Translations under genes and position numbers: made by a program
Assembly: GCA_902773195.1 (NCBI GenBank)
Contig: CACYDL010000273.1
Span: 1 to 20,539 of the forward strand
Source of the DNA: an uncultured Lachnospiraceae bacterium
GTDB lineage: Bacteria > Bacillota_A > Clostridia > Lachnospirales > Lachnospiraceae
Reading direction: 5' to 3'
DNA: 20,539 nt
The notes under the pieces: model-generated
Told to the model about the DNA's origin: nothing
What the model saw: the letters and a program-made list of their open reading frames with translations, nothing else
Database searches by the model: none
Shown here: piece by piece, positions 1 through 6,807 of the stretch
How the letters are laid out: each line of letters starts with the position of its first letter
Position numbering within the stretch: position 1 is the first letter of the stretch

Positions 1-108
1 ATAGTTCATCTCCAGTTTTCCCATATGGACGGGCGGTCCGGGCGTCCGCCCCGCGCCCGCGGCCTGAGCCGCCGTCGGGCCGGCGCGGCACAGGGCCGCC
101 GCAGATAG

Positions 109-125
109 ACATAATATTGTTATGT
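109..125. repeat. 17-bp inverted repeat, possible operator
   Basis: Perfect 6-bp arms ACATAA / TTATGT are separated by TATTG, in an AT-rich island inside otherwise GC-rich sequence. It lies about 30 bases downstream of a minus-strand TATAAT-like hexamer (156-161), so it could be a regulator site or a small RNA hairpin for a gene beyond the left edge. No family assignment is possible. Confidence 0.35.
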
Positions 126-233
126 AAACGATAAGATCCCCGACGGGACTCAATCATTATACTATAGCCGGAAAGAGAATGCACGGGGAAGTCTCTCCCC
201 GGCTCCGCTTCCGCCGCATCCCCGTGCCGTTCT

Positions 234-326
234 GGGCGGCAGGGCTGGCATCTCTTCTGCTTCCGCAAGGGAAACCGGGCGGCAGGACCGGCATCTCTTC
301 TGCTTCCGCAAGGAAAGCCGGGCGGT
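234..326. repeat. 43-bp tandem repeat, two copies plus a partial third
   Basis: Copy 1 spans 234-276 and copy 2 spans 277-319. By eye they agree at 39 of 43 positions. A third copy begins with the same GGGCGG motif at 320-326 and then diverges. The repeat is in non-coding DNA downstream of the LysM gene and looks like a local duplication, not a mobile element. Confidence 0.85.
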
Positions 327-347
327 ACGGAGGCACTGTCTGCCCGC

Positions 348-385
348 AAAACAGAGGCAGGCAGAAGCACTGTGCAGCGCCTCTG
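348..385 (-). terminator. Probable intrinsic terminator of the LysM gene
   Basis: On the minus strand a CAGAGGC/GCCTCTG stem (plus-strand arms 352-358 and 379-385) encloses a smaller GCAC/GTGC pairing and is followed directly by TTTT (348-351). It sits about 70 bases past the stop codon of the LysM gene, which is where a factor-independent terminator is expected. The T-run is short, so efficiency is uncertain. Confidence 0.6.
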
Positions 386-456
386 CCTGAATGGAATATC
401 TGTCATCGGTATTTGGGGAAGAGACAGATAAACGGGGACAATGAAATAGCAGACAA

Positions 457-966
457 TCAAAGAGGATGAAACGGGATGCAGAGGTAGGCGCCGGCGTGGA
501 TCGCGTCCCCGCTGAGGCCGTTGGTCTTCTTCACAAGACGGATGAATTCCCGGCGGTCCTTCCAGAGGCCGTCCATCTCCCGGTCCGCGATGGACCACAG
601 GGTATCGCCATGTTCGATCTGCACGGTTCTGTAGGCGATCGCGGGACTTCCTGCGCCGCCTGCGGAAAAGATGTCGGCTCCGGCGGAGCGCTCCGAGAGC
701 TTCATGCCGGCGAACGTCGCGATGAAGGTCACCGCGGCCGCGATCAGTACGGCGGCGATCAGCCTGACGCGGTTCCGCCTCTCGATCCTCCGGATGAGCC
801 GCGCGGTGCCGGCGGCATCTCTGCGGCCGGATCGCGCGAGGGACTGTCCGGATGAGCGGTTCTGCCCGGATGCATGGTTCTGACCGGTCACGCGGCGGCC
901 GCGGAACGGCTCCACGGAGACTCTGCCCGCGCAACTGTATTTTCCTGCTCCCGCGACGCTTCTCAT
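457..966 (-). CDS. LysM-domain membrane protein, YneA-like SOS cell-division inhibitor candidate
   Basis: The 169-residue product has a basic, Gly/Ser/Gln-rich N-terminus, one hydrophobic segment at about residues 69-88, and a C-terminal LysM domain (about 112-166, with the HGDTLWSIAD core). In Firmicutes this architecture divergent from lexA is typical of YneA, which is induced by DNA damage and delays division. The function here is inferred from that arrangement. The frame continues upstream to 1062, but the in-frame ATG at 1018-1020 falls inside the -10 of the promoter found here. I therefore take the ATG at 964-966, preceded by AGGAAAGGCGG. Two degenerate 18-bp repeats (849-884, 14 of 18 identical) encode the SGQN motifs before the membrane segment. 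Sequence similarity to YneA itself is not demonstrated. Confidence 0.75.
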   Translation of the reverse strand: MRSVAGAGKYSCAGRVSVEPFRGRRVTGQNHASGQNRSSGQSLARSGRRDAAGTARLIRRIERRNRVRLIAAVLIAAAVTFIATFAGMKLSERSAGADIFSAGGAGSPAIAYRTVQIEHGDTLWSIADREMDGLWKDRREFIRLVKKTNGLSGDAIHAGAYLCIPFHPL

Positions 967-990
967 ATGCCCGATCCGCCTTTCCTGTCC

Positions 991-1004
991 CGAACGTTTG
1001 TTCT
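991..1004. promoter_or_regulatory. SOS (LexA) box 1
   Basis: CGAACGTTTGTTCT matches the Gram-positive LexA operator core GAAC-N4-GTTC exactly. It lies between the predicted transcription start and the start codon of the LysM gene, where bound LexA would block early elongation or initiation of that gene. Confidence 0.75.
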
Positions 1005-1018
1005 CTCTGATGGTGATC

Positions 1019-1047
1019 ATCTTATCACCCGAACAAACGTTTGTCAA
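1019..1047 (-). promoter_or_regulatory. Promoter of the LysM gene, TTGACA-17-TAAGAT
   Basis: On the minus strand a consensus -35 TTGACA (1042-1047) is separated by exactly 17 bases from TAAGAT (1019-1024). Transcription would begin near 1012, leaving a leader of about 45 bases before the ATG at 966. SOS box 2 covers the spacer and touches the -35, so LexA binding would directly occlude RNA polymerase. Confidence 0.75.
1030..1043. promoter_or_regulatory. SOS (LexA) box 2
   Basis: CGAACAAACGTTTG has the GAAC-N4-GTT arrangement with one departure from a perfect GTTC half-site. It also forms part of a perfect 12-bp palindrome (1033-1044). It lies in the spacer of the leftward promoter and just beside the likely rightward lexA promoter, so it could serve both genes. 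Confidence 0.7.
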
Positions 1048-1055
1048 TACGCGAT

Positions 1056-1069
1056 CGAACAAATATTCG
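1056..1069. promoter_or_regulatory. SOS (LexA) box 3
   Basis: CGAACAAATATTCG is GAAC-N4-ATTC with CG on both flanks, one change from the ideal operator. It overlaps the likely -10 region of the lexA promoter (TTGTCA at 1041-1046, 17 bases, TATTCG at 1064-1069), which fits LexA autoregulation. The lexA -10 itself is weak, so the exact promoter is uncertain; a GATAAT further downstream at 1108-1113 is an alternative. Confidence 0.6.
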
Positions 1070-1162
1070 AAATATGCTTTGCTTTTTTATTCCGTGAATG
1101 ATATGCTGATAATAACAGGAACCCGGAAACACGGCACGGATCAGATCGACAGGTGAGGAATG

Positions 1163-1780
1163 ATGGCGGACAGAGGCCTTTCGGAGAAACAGCAGCAGAT
1201 TCTCGACTTCATTAAAAAAGAAACCCGCACCAAGGGGTATCCTCCCTCGGTCCGGGATATCTGCGCCGCCGTCGGACTGAAGTCGACGTCGTCGGTGCAC
1301 GCCCACCTGAGCACTCTCGAGCGGCAGGGCTATATCAGGCGTGATTCTTCAAAGATGCGGGCGATCGAGATCATCGACGACGAATTCGGCCTCCCGGAGC
1401 GGGATATCGTGAATGTTCCCGTCGTGGGCACCGTCGCCGCCGGCCAGCCTCTTCTCGCGGTGGAAAATATTTCCGATTACTTCCCCATACCTGCCGAATA
1501 TCTTCCCAATCAGCAGATATTCATGCTCAAGGTCCACGGTGAAAGCATGATCAACGCCGGGATCCTGGACGGGGATATCGTGCTGGTCGCCCAGCAGAGC
1601 AACGCCTCCAACGGCGACATGGTCGTCGCCCTGGTCGGGGACTCCGCCACGGTGAAGACGTTTTACCGGGAGAAGGACCACGTCCGGCTCCAGCCGGAGA
1701 ACGACCACATGGATCCGATCATCGTCACGGATAACCTGATGATTCTGGGAAAGGTGATCGGAGTGCTGCGTCTGATGTGA
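1163..1780 (+). CDS. lexA: LexA SOS transcriptional repressor
   Basis: LexA represses DNA-damage genes and cleaves itself when RecA is activated. The product has the N-terminal winged-helix domain (helix-turn-helix around residues 27-60, [15 protein letters not shown]), the Ala-Gly cleavage site at 93-94 (VAAG), the catalytic serine at 128 (GESM) and the catalytic lysine at 165 (ATVK). These cover every element needed for self-cleavage, and the length of about 205 residues is normal. Two ATGs stand side by side at 1160 and 1163. I choose 1163 because the Shine-Dalgarno AGGTGAGG (1151-1158) is too close to the first. The gene is divergent from the LysM gene with three SOS boxes between them, and converges on the transglutaminase-like gene. 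It is the only clear rightward gene in the window. Confidence 0.97.
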   Translation: MADRGLSEKQQQILDFIKKETRTKGYPPSVRDICAAVGLKSTSSVHAHLSTLERQGYIRRDSSKMRAIEIIDDEFGLPERDIVNVPVVGTVAAGQPLLAVENISDYFPIPAEYLPNQQIFMLKVHGESMINAGILDGDIVLVAQQSNASNGDMVVALVGDSATVKTFYREKDHVRLQPENDHMDPIIVTDNLMILGKVIGVLRLM

Positions 1781-1852
1781 TCCGCCGGCAGAACCCCGTC
1801 TGACTGACATGCGCCGCCGGCAGTGCCTCCTCCCGGGCGGAGCGCCGTCGGG

Positions 1853-1866
1853 CGCCCTCCGGGGCG
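1853..1866. other. GC-rich hairpin in the convergent gap after lexA
   Basis: CGCCC-TCCG-GGGCG forms a 5-bp stem with a 4-base loop, between the ends of lexA and the converging transglutaminase-like gene. A smaller CGCC/GGCG hairpin lies at 1871-1881. Neither is followed by a T-run on either strand, so these are only weak candidates for a bidirectional terminator. Confidence 0.3.
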
Positions 1867-1885
1867 GAACGCCTTCGGCGGCAGA

Positions 1886-3217
1886 TCACCAGTAGATTTT
1901 GATGATCCTCATCTCGTCGGAGTGGCTGTAGTAGTACTGGATCGTGGAGACCTCGTCCCATTCCATGCGCTGCCGGAGCGGCGCCCGGATCAGGCTCTCC
2001 GCGTCCTCGTCCTCCGGGAACAGGGCGTACAGGGCGGACCGGTAGTCCTCATCCCCGGCAAATTTCAGATAAACGACGGATTCCGCCTCATCCACCGCGT
2101 GCCAGAGGGCGCGGGATATCCTTTCGCTGTCGTACTCTTCATAGAAGCAGCCGTTCAGCACGTAGTAATCGAAGGACCTGTCGCTGCAGTCCGGGATTCT
2201 CTCGGGATGCGCGGGAACATGGCGCGAGCGCTGCATTTCCTCCGTTGTGAAGCAGAGATAGTCATAGATAATATCCAGTCTTTTCGCGTCGGTATTGTCG
2301 GCGCCGTAATTCGGGTCGCCCCAGGAGGGATCCACCTGGGTGAAGACGTCCCCGATTCTCACGAGATTCCAGGCGTGGCTCTGGTTCTCGTCTCCTCCGA
2401 TCGTCCCCTCGATATACGCGCATTCCACTCCCGCGTGATCCAGCAGGTATTTGAAGGCCCTGGCATACCCGGCGCAGACCGAGCTGCTGTAGAGAAAGAC
2501 GCTCTGGATGTTCTGGCTCTGGGCGCTGCCGTTGACGTAATCCGCCCGGTCGATGACGTACCGGTAGGCCGCCAGCACCTTGTCGTAGTCCCCCGCGTCC
2601 TCCGGCAGGGAGGACAGATAGTCCTCCGTCCCGGCGTCGATGACGGACTGGGCGCTTTCGATCTCCTCCGGGCTGACGTTGAATCCGAGCGTAATCGACC
2701 AGATGCCCAGGAGCTTGTTTCCGCTGATCTCGGCGCTCCCGTCGATCCAGAAAAATTCGGGGCAGTCGGCCATGACCGCCTCCAGCGCGGGAAAGATCCG
2801 GTCGCTGTCGGTGGCGCTGATCCGGAATGTCTGCTCGTGACCGGCGATGCCCGTGTAGAGCTGCGTATAGATCAGCCTCGTGCCCTCATCGAGATAGTCC
2901 CATGCGTAGGTGGAGTGGGCGATATTTCTTCGGACGCTCTCGTCGGCGGAGACGTTCCGGCCCAGAGCGAAGACCAGCAGCAGGGCGAAGACGGCGGCGC
3001 AGCGGAGCATACCGGCGCGCCCTGACAGAAAGCCGCACCCTGACAGAAAGCAGCGTCCTGACAGAAAGCCGCGCCTTGGCAGAAAACCATGCCCTGACAG
3101 AAAGCTGCGCCCTGACAGAGCGCCGCATCGAAATACGGCGGCCGCGCGCCCGCGTCCGCCGCAGAGATTCCTCATTTCACCGTACCCCGTCCGGCACTCC
3201 CCGGACCGGAGGGTCAT
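1886..3217 (-). CDS. Exported transglutaminase-like (papain-fold) protein
   Basis: Contains a transglutaminase-like core with a plausible Cys-His-Asp triad. In numbering from the start used here these are C248 (SSVCAGYA), H281 (SHAWN) and D296 (VDPSWGD). This fold is found in surface proteases and crosslinking enzymes; the substrate is unknown. A hydrophobic stretch (LRCAAVFALLLVFALG, about 71-86) followed by NVSA resembles a signal peptide. Ahead of it lies an unusual hexapeptide repeat of the form FLSGxx, encoded by six 18-bp repeats. The start is uncertain. The ATG at 3217 has GGTGAG seven bases upstream. A GTG at 3235 overlaps the rsfS stop, and ATGs at 3175 and 3010 are alternatives. The last would begin directly at the signal peptide and leave the repeats untranslated. 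It is the last gene of the leftward series. Confidence 0.75.
   Translation of the reverse strand: MTLRSGECRTGYGEMRNLCGGRGRAAAVFRCGALSGRSFLSGHGFLPRRGFLSGRCFLSGCGFLSGRAGMLRCAAVFALLLVFALGRNVSADESVRRNIAHSTYAWDYLDEGTRLIYTQLYTGIAGHEQTFRISATDSDRIFPALEAVMADCPEFFWIDGSAEISGNKLLGIWSITLGFNVSPEEIESAQSVIDAGTEDYLSSLPEDAGDYDKVLAAYRYVIDRADYVNGSAQSQNIQSVFLYSSSVCAGYARAFKYLLDHAGVECAYIEGTIGGDENQSHAWNLVRIGDVFTQVDPSWGDPNYGADNTDAKRLDIIYDYLCFTTEEMQRSRHVPAHPERIPDCSDRSFDYYVLNGCFYEEYDSERISRALWHAVDEAESVVYLKFAGDEDYRSALYALFPEDEDAESLIRAPLRQRMEWDEVSTIQYYYSHSDEMRIIKIYW
3021..3128. repeat. 18-bp tandem repeat, six units
   Basis: Six consecutive 18-bp units start at 3021, 3039, 3057, 3075, 3093 and 3111. The shared core is CCTGACAGAAAGC; the fourth unit is the most diverged (CTTGGCAGAAAACC) and the sixth differs in its second half. 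Because 18 is a multiple of three, the repeat stays open in several frames. In the transglutaminase-like frame it reads as FLSGxx. Confidence 0.9.
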
Positions 3218-3231
3218 CTCAAAGCTCACCG

Positions 3232-3612
3232 TCACTCCTCTGCCGTCTCCTTCGGCTCCATCGTCTGCGGATCAATCTGTCTGCCGTCCTTCCAGATTCT
3301 GGCGAGATCATAGAAGGCCTTCGCCTCCTCGTCAAAGATGTGGACCACCACGCCCTTGAAATCGATCAGCGTCCAGTTCGCGTTTCTGTGTCCTTCCACA
3401 TGGTCCGGCGCGAAACCCGCCAGGGCGGCTTTTTCCTCGACTGCCTCGACCATCGCGTCCGTCTGGTTGACGTTGGTGCCGCTGGCGATCACGAAATAAT
3501 CCGCGAGCGGTGAGATCTCGTCGATCTCAATCACTTCGATGCTCTCTGCCTTCTTTTCCTCAAGCGCCTTTACGGCCACGGCCGCCAGTTCTTTGCTCTC
3601 TTCCTTTGTCAT
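3232..3612 (-). CDS. rsfS: Ribosome silencing factor RsfS (YbeB/Iojap family)
   Basis: RsfS binds ribosomal protein L14 and blocks joining of the 30S and 50S subunits when nutrients are short. The 126-residue product matches the family in length and in hallmark segments: a predicted N-terminal helix, DISPLADYF-like IDEISPLADYFVIASG (about 30-45), then VEGHRNANWTLIDFKGVVVHIF (about 72-93) and the final DLARIWKDG. The Shine-Dalgarno GGAGGAATG lies well placed before the ATG. It follows yqeK by 48 bases, the neighbour commonly seen in Firmicutes. I see no LytR-type gene between them, which some Clostridia carry. Confidence 0.96.
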   Translation of the reverse strand: MTKEESKELAAVAVKALEEKKAESIEVIEIDEISPLADYFVIASGTNVNQTDAMVEAVEEKAALAGFAPDHVEGHRNANWTLIDFKGVVVHIFDEEAKAFYDLARIWKDGRQIDPQTMEPKETAEE

Positions 3613-3660
3613 AACGGCATTCCTCCAATTGGATGCTTGATGATGGGTACAGTTGTCGTA

Positions 3661-4257
3661 TCAGTCGCGTCTGTCCTCATGGACTTCTTCGTAAAAGCGG
3701 AACGCCTCCTGCGTGTTGCTGTCGATCTCCCCGCTTTTGGAATTCAGATAGAGAAGCATATCCTTCAGGATCATATAGCAGCACTCGTCGAGATCCCTGA
3801 AGGCGACCCGCCGGATCTCCGGGAGCCGCGCGGATTTGTTCCTTCTCGGTTCGATGTAATCCGCGATGAAGATGATCTGCTCCAGTACGGTCATGCCCGG
3901 TCTTCCGGTCGTATGGTAGCGTATCGCGTCCAGAATCTCCCCGTCGGTGATCCCGTATTTTTCTTCCGCGATATAGGCGCCCACCTTCGCGTGCAGGAGA
4001 AACGGATTGTTGCGCTCCACCTTCGTGATCCGGATCCCGTTCTTGTCGCACAGGCGGATCTTCTTCGTATCCGAGATGCACTTGGCGCAGTCGTGGAGAA
4101 GCCCCGCGGTCTCGGCCTTCATGATGTCGGCGCCGTGAGCCATCGCGAGGGCGGCCGCCATGTAGCGAACCCCCTGCGTGTGATAGTACCGGTTAGTATC
4201 GATATACTTGCTGAGCTTCCGGTTCATATCTTCAAGTTCGTAGTTTTTTCCTGCCAT
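3661..4257 (-). CDS. yqeK: HD-domain hydrolase YqeK, probable symmetrical Ap4A hydrolase
   Basis: The 198-residue product is an HD-superfamily metal hydrolase. H26 (YYHTQGV), the HD pair H55-D56 (GLLHDCAK), H89, H115 (IRYHTTG) and D133 (IFIADYIEP) are all in place. Members of the YqeK family split diadenosine tetraphosphate into two ADP, which is established for Firmicutes homologues and inferred here. The Shine-Dalgarno AGGAAGG lies six bases before the ATG. It sits in the usual place between nadD and rsfS, but with an unusually long gap (223 bases) after nadD, filled in part by a duplicated piece of nadD. Confidence 0.94.
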   Translation of the reverse strand: MAGKNYELEDMNRKLSKYIDTNRYYHTQGVRYMAAALAMAHGADIMKAETAGLLHDCAKCISDTKKIRLCDKNGIRITKVERNNPFLLHAKVGAYIAEEKYGITDGEILDAIRYHTTGRPGMTVLEQIIFIADYIEPRRNKSARLPEIRRVAFRDLDECCYMILKDMLLYLNSKSGEIDSNTQEAFRFYEEVHEDRRD

Positions 4258-4416
4258 CTGAACCTTCCTGTTCGTGATTCGGCTGCCGCAATGGACGGCT
4301 CCCCGACAGACTTGGTGTTCCGCTTCGCTGCCCGCCGGCGGAGGCGACGCTTTGCCCTGCTGCCTGCCGGCATGGCTGATGTTCCGTTCCGCTGCTCCTC
4401 CGACAGAGGCGAATGT

Positions 4417-4520
4417 CCGTCGGGATGCTTACCGGCAGAGGTGATGGTCCCCGATGTACCGCCGCACGCCGTCGGGATGCTTACCGGTAGAGGTGATGTT
4501 CCCCGATGTACCGCCGCACG
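4417..4520. repeat. 52-bp tandem duplication of the nadD 3' end
   Basis: Copy 1 (4417-4468) and copy 2 (4469-4520) are adjacent and identical at 50 of 52 positions by eye. Copy 2 holds the last 13 codons or so of nadD with its TAA stop and 12 bases beyond. Copy 1 lies after the stop and repeats the same piece, including a second in-register-looking HHLCR-stop. A short tandem duplication of the gene's own end is the simplest explanation. Confidence 0.9.
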
Positions 4521-5164
4521 CTGTCCGGCACCGCGTACCGGACGGATCTCCCATCCCGCACGGCCTCTCTGAGGTTTCTCGAGGAGATATCGATGTCGTG
4601 CATGGACAGCTTCCCGGTCCGGGCCCCGTACCGCTCCCGGAGGGCGTTCATCCGTTCCGTCATCTCCGAAGGGGGGATGTGGTCCCTGGGCGCGATCAGA
4701 AGGGTGCAGAGCTCGCAGATTCTTCCGGGATGGCGCCATGTGTCGAAATCGATGAGAGAATCCGCGCCGATGATGAAGAAGAGCTCGTCGGCCGGGCGCT
4801 CCCGTTTCATCGTCTCCAGGGTTCTGTAGGTGTACGTCAGGCCGTCCATCCGCATCTCGAGATCGGAGACCTCAAAATGCGGGTTGTCCGAGACGGCGAG
4901 GGCCGTCATCGCGAGCCGGTCCGCGCCGGACGCCCGCCCCGCCCGATCCTGCTTGTGGGGAGGATTGCCGGAGGGCATGAAGACGACGGTGTCGAGTCCG
5001 AAATCCTTCCAGGCGCATTCCCCCAGAATCAGGTGGCCGATGTGGATCGGGTCAAAGGTTCCGCCCATGATTCCGACCCGCCGTCCGCGTTCCTCCCGTT
5101 CTGCCGCGCCGGCGTCCGCCGGGAGGGCGTCTCCGCCCCGTACCGCGTCGCGTCCGGGATTCAT
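4481..5164 (-). CDS. nadD: Nicotinate-nucleotide adenylyltransferase
   Basis: NadD joins nicotinate mononucleotide and ATP to give deamido-NAD, the step shared by de novo and salvage NAD synthesis. The nucleotidyltransferase signature GGTFDPIHIGH is at residues 34-44, followed by MPSGNPPHK (about 63-71) and the C-terminal ISSR motif in place of the usual ISST. The ATG at 5164 overlaps the yhbY stop (ATGA) and has GGTGGAG just upstream. That makes the 29-residue N-terminal extension ahead of the usual start likely real and gives 227 residues, somewhat long for the family. The 3' end has been duplicated in tandem downstream. Confidence 0.95.
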   Translation of the reverse strand: MNPGRDAVRGGDALPADAGAAEREERGRRVGIMGGTFDPIHIGHLILGECAWKDFGLDTVVFMPSGNPPHKQDRAGRASGADRLAMTALAVSDNPHFEVSDLEMRMDGLTYTYRTLETMKRERPADELFFIIGADSLIDFDTWRHPGRICELCTLLIAPRDHIPPSEMTERMNALRERYGARTGKLSMHDIDISSRNLREAVRDGRSVRYAVPDSVRRYIGEHHLYR

Positions 5165-5472
5165 CTCGCTCCACCGCGCGGAAGCTCGATCCGGCGGCTG
5201 TCCCCCTCGCCCGGCCGGTAGAGCACGATCTTCCGCCCGATCACCTGCACCACGTCCGAGGCGGTCCGCTCCGCCACGGCTTCCGCGATCGCGCGGACGT
5301 CGTCGTCACAGTTCTTCTGGACGCCCAGCTTGATCAGCTCCCTGGCCGCCAGCGCCTCGTCGACGTTTCTGATATTTTCATCCGTGAGCGACGCCTTTCC
5401 GAAATACTGGATCGGGCTCATCGTCATGGCAAGACTCTTGAGATAGGCTCTCTGTTTACTCGTCAGACTCAT
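5161..5472 (-). CDS. yhbY: YhbY-family RNA-binding (CRM domain) protein
   Basis: The 103-residue product is a single CRM domain, the family that associates with pre-50S ribosomal particles. The hallmarks are LTSKQRAYLKSL at the N-terminus, IQYFGKASLTDENI, EALAARELIKL and the closing VVQVIGRKIVLYRP. The frame is open to 5508, but the ATG at 5472 matches the family start. It overlaps the 3' end of obgE by 17 bases, so translation is probably coupled to obgE. Its own stop overlaps the nadD start. The neighbours (ObgE, RsfS, L21, L27) fit a role in large-subunit assembly. Confidence 0.95.
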   Translation of the reverse strand: MSLTSKQRAYLKSLAMTMSPIQYFGKASLTDENIRNVDEALAARELIKLGVQKNCDDDVRAIAEAVAERTASDVVQVIGRKIVLYRPGEGDSRRIELPRGGAR

Positions 5473-6784
5473 CAAACATCGCCTCGTCATCATAGAATTC
5501 AAATACATGGCCGTACATCCGCACCGTCTGTCCCTCCTCGATGCCGGCCTCCTTGAGCTCGGAGATGATGCCGGAACGGCGGAGGAACTGGGAGAAGTAA
5601 CGGAATCCCTTCTCGGAATCGAGATTCGTGTAGCTCAGCATGCGCTCGATCTTCGGTCCCTCGACCACAAAGACGGTCTCTCCGCTTCTGCCTTCCTCCG
5701 TCCCGATCGTGTAGGGCAGATCCGACGACGCAGCCGCGTCCTCCGGGAAGTATTCCTGTTCATAGTATACCTGTTTCGGTGCGCTCGTATCAAGAAGTTT
5801 TCGGACGTCAAGGAGAAGTTGGCGGACGCCCTCCCCGGTCACCGCGGAGATCGGATACACCGGAAAACCGAGGGGCTCGAACGCCGCGCGGATCCGCTCG
5901 ACGGGATCGTCGTCGGGATCCATCCGCACGTCGATCTTGTTGGCGGCGATCAGCATCGGTTTCTCCATGATTTTGGGGTTATAGCGCTCCAGCTCGCGGT
6001 TGATGGCGCGGATATCCTCCACGGGATCCCTCCCGTCGAAGGAGGCGGTGTCCACGATGTGGATCAGGACCCTTGTGCGCTCGATGTGACGCAGGAAACG
6101 GAACCCGAGCCCCACGCCCTCGGAGGCGCCTTCGATCAGCCCCGGCATATCCGCGATCACAAATCCCCTGCCGTCGCCCAGGTCCACCACGCCCAGATTC
6201 GGGTCGATGGTGGTGAACGGGTAGTCGGCGATCTTGGGATCCGCGTTGGTCACCCGGGAGAGGAACGTGGATTTTCCGGCATTGGGAAAGCCCACCAGGC
6301 CGACGTCGGCGACGAGCTTCAGCTCGAGGGTGCAGTCGAGCTCGATGGCCGGCTTGCCGGGCTCCGCGTACTGCGGCGCCTGGTTGGTGGGCGTCGCGAA
6401 ATTCATGTTTCCGCGGCCGCCGCGGCCGCCCTTCAGAATGATCTGTCTCCGGTTTCCGCCCGACATGTCGGCGATGATCTTGCCGCTGTGTTCCTCGCGG
6501 AGAATCGTGCCCTCGGGAACCTTCAGCACGATGTCGGTGCCGTCCTTCCCGTGGCAGCGCTTCTTTCCGCCCTGCTCGCCGTCCTGCGCCCGGAACTGAT
6601 AGCGGTGCTTGTAGATGAACAGCGTGTTCATGGACGTGTCGACCTCAAGGATCACATCTCCGCCGCGTCCCCCGTCTCCGCCGTCCGGTCCGCCCGCGGG
6701 GACGTATTTCTCTCTCCGGAAGCTGACGTGCCCGTCGCCCCCTTTGCCTGACTTTATGTGAATTCTGGCAAAATCCTGAAACAT
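5456..6784 (-). CDS. obgE: GTPase ObgE/CgtA, 50S assembly factor
   Basis: Obg is an essential GTPase that acts in late 50S assembly and binds ppGpp. The product (442 residues from the ATG at 6784) has the glycine-rich Obg domain at about 1-158 and the G domain with the P-loop GFPNAGKS (165-172). Switch II DMPG is at 212-215 and NKID at 282-285. A C-terminal OCT domain follows at about 365-430, with an acidic tail. The open frame extends to 6826, but MFQDFARIHIKSGKGGDGH is the family start and GAAGGAG precedes it. A strong intrinsic terminator lies only 24 bases upstream of this start, so expression needs readthrough or a promoter within rpmA. Confidence 0.98.
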   Translation of the reverse strand: MFQDFARIHIKSGKGGDGHVSFRREKYVPAGGPDGGDGGRGGDVILEVDTSMNTLFIYKHRYQFRAQDGEQGGKKRCHGKDGTDIVLKVPEGTILREEHSGKIIADMSGGNRRQIILKGGRGGRGNMNFATPTNQAPQYAEPGKPAIELDCTLELKLVADVGLVGFPNAGKSTFLSRVTNADPKIADYPFTTIDPNLGVVDLGDGRGFVIADMPGLIEGASEGVGLGFRFLRHIERTRVLIHIVDTASFDGRDPVEDIRAINRELERYNPKIMEKPMLIAANKIDVRMDPDDDPVERIRAAFEPLGFPVYPISAVTGEGVRQLLLDVRKLLDTSAPKQVYYEQEYFPEDAAASSDLPYTIGTEEGRSGETVFVVEGPKIERMLSYTNLDSEKGFRYFSQFLRRSGIISELKEAGIEEGQTVRMYGHVFEFYDDEAMFDESDE

Positions 6785-6807
6785 GAGGTCTCCTTCCCGA
6801 TAAAAAC

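Larger units (their letters stand above)
1..347. other. Gene-poor left edge, GC-rich, no supported complete gene
   Basis: No convincing coding region is visible. The only sizeable plus-strand open frame (from 179) is low-complexity and built partly from a 43-bp tandem repeat, so I do not call it. On the minus strand a TATAAT-like hexamer lies at 156-161 without a good -35. It is followed by a 17-bp inverted repeat (109-125) and a GC-rich stretch (28-100) able to fold, for example GGGCGG/CCGCCC near 31-51. An ATG at 22-24 on the minus strand then opens a frame that runs off the left edge after eight codons. This could be the leader and start of a leftward gene, but eight codons cannot identify it. 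Confidence 0.4.

Noticed and set aside
179..469. 96-codon plus-strand frame in the left edge
   Set aside because: It is made partly from the 43-bp tandem repeat, has no good ribosome-binding site and shows no family features.
1823..3025. 400-codon plus-strand frame opposite the transglutaminase-like gene
   Set aside because: The minus strand has a recognisable catalytic triad and signal peptide; the plus-strand product has no family features.
3021..3128. 18-bp repeats as a CRISPR array or plasmid iterons
   Set aside because: Units are directly adjacent without spacers and no cas or replication genes are nearby; they fit a coding-phase tandem repeat.
4224..4739. 171-codon minus-strand frame spanning the nadD-yqeK gap
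   Set aside because: It overlaps nadD in another frame and extends only because the gap is GC-rich; composition is Arg/Pro/Ala-rich without motifs.
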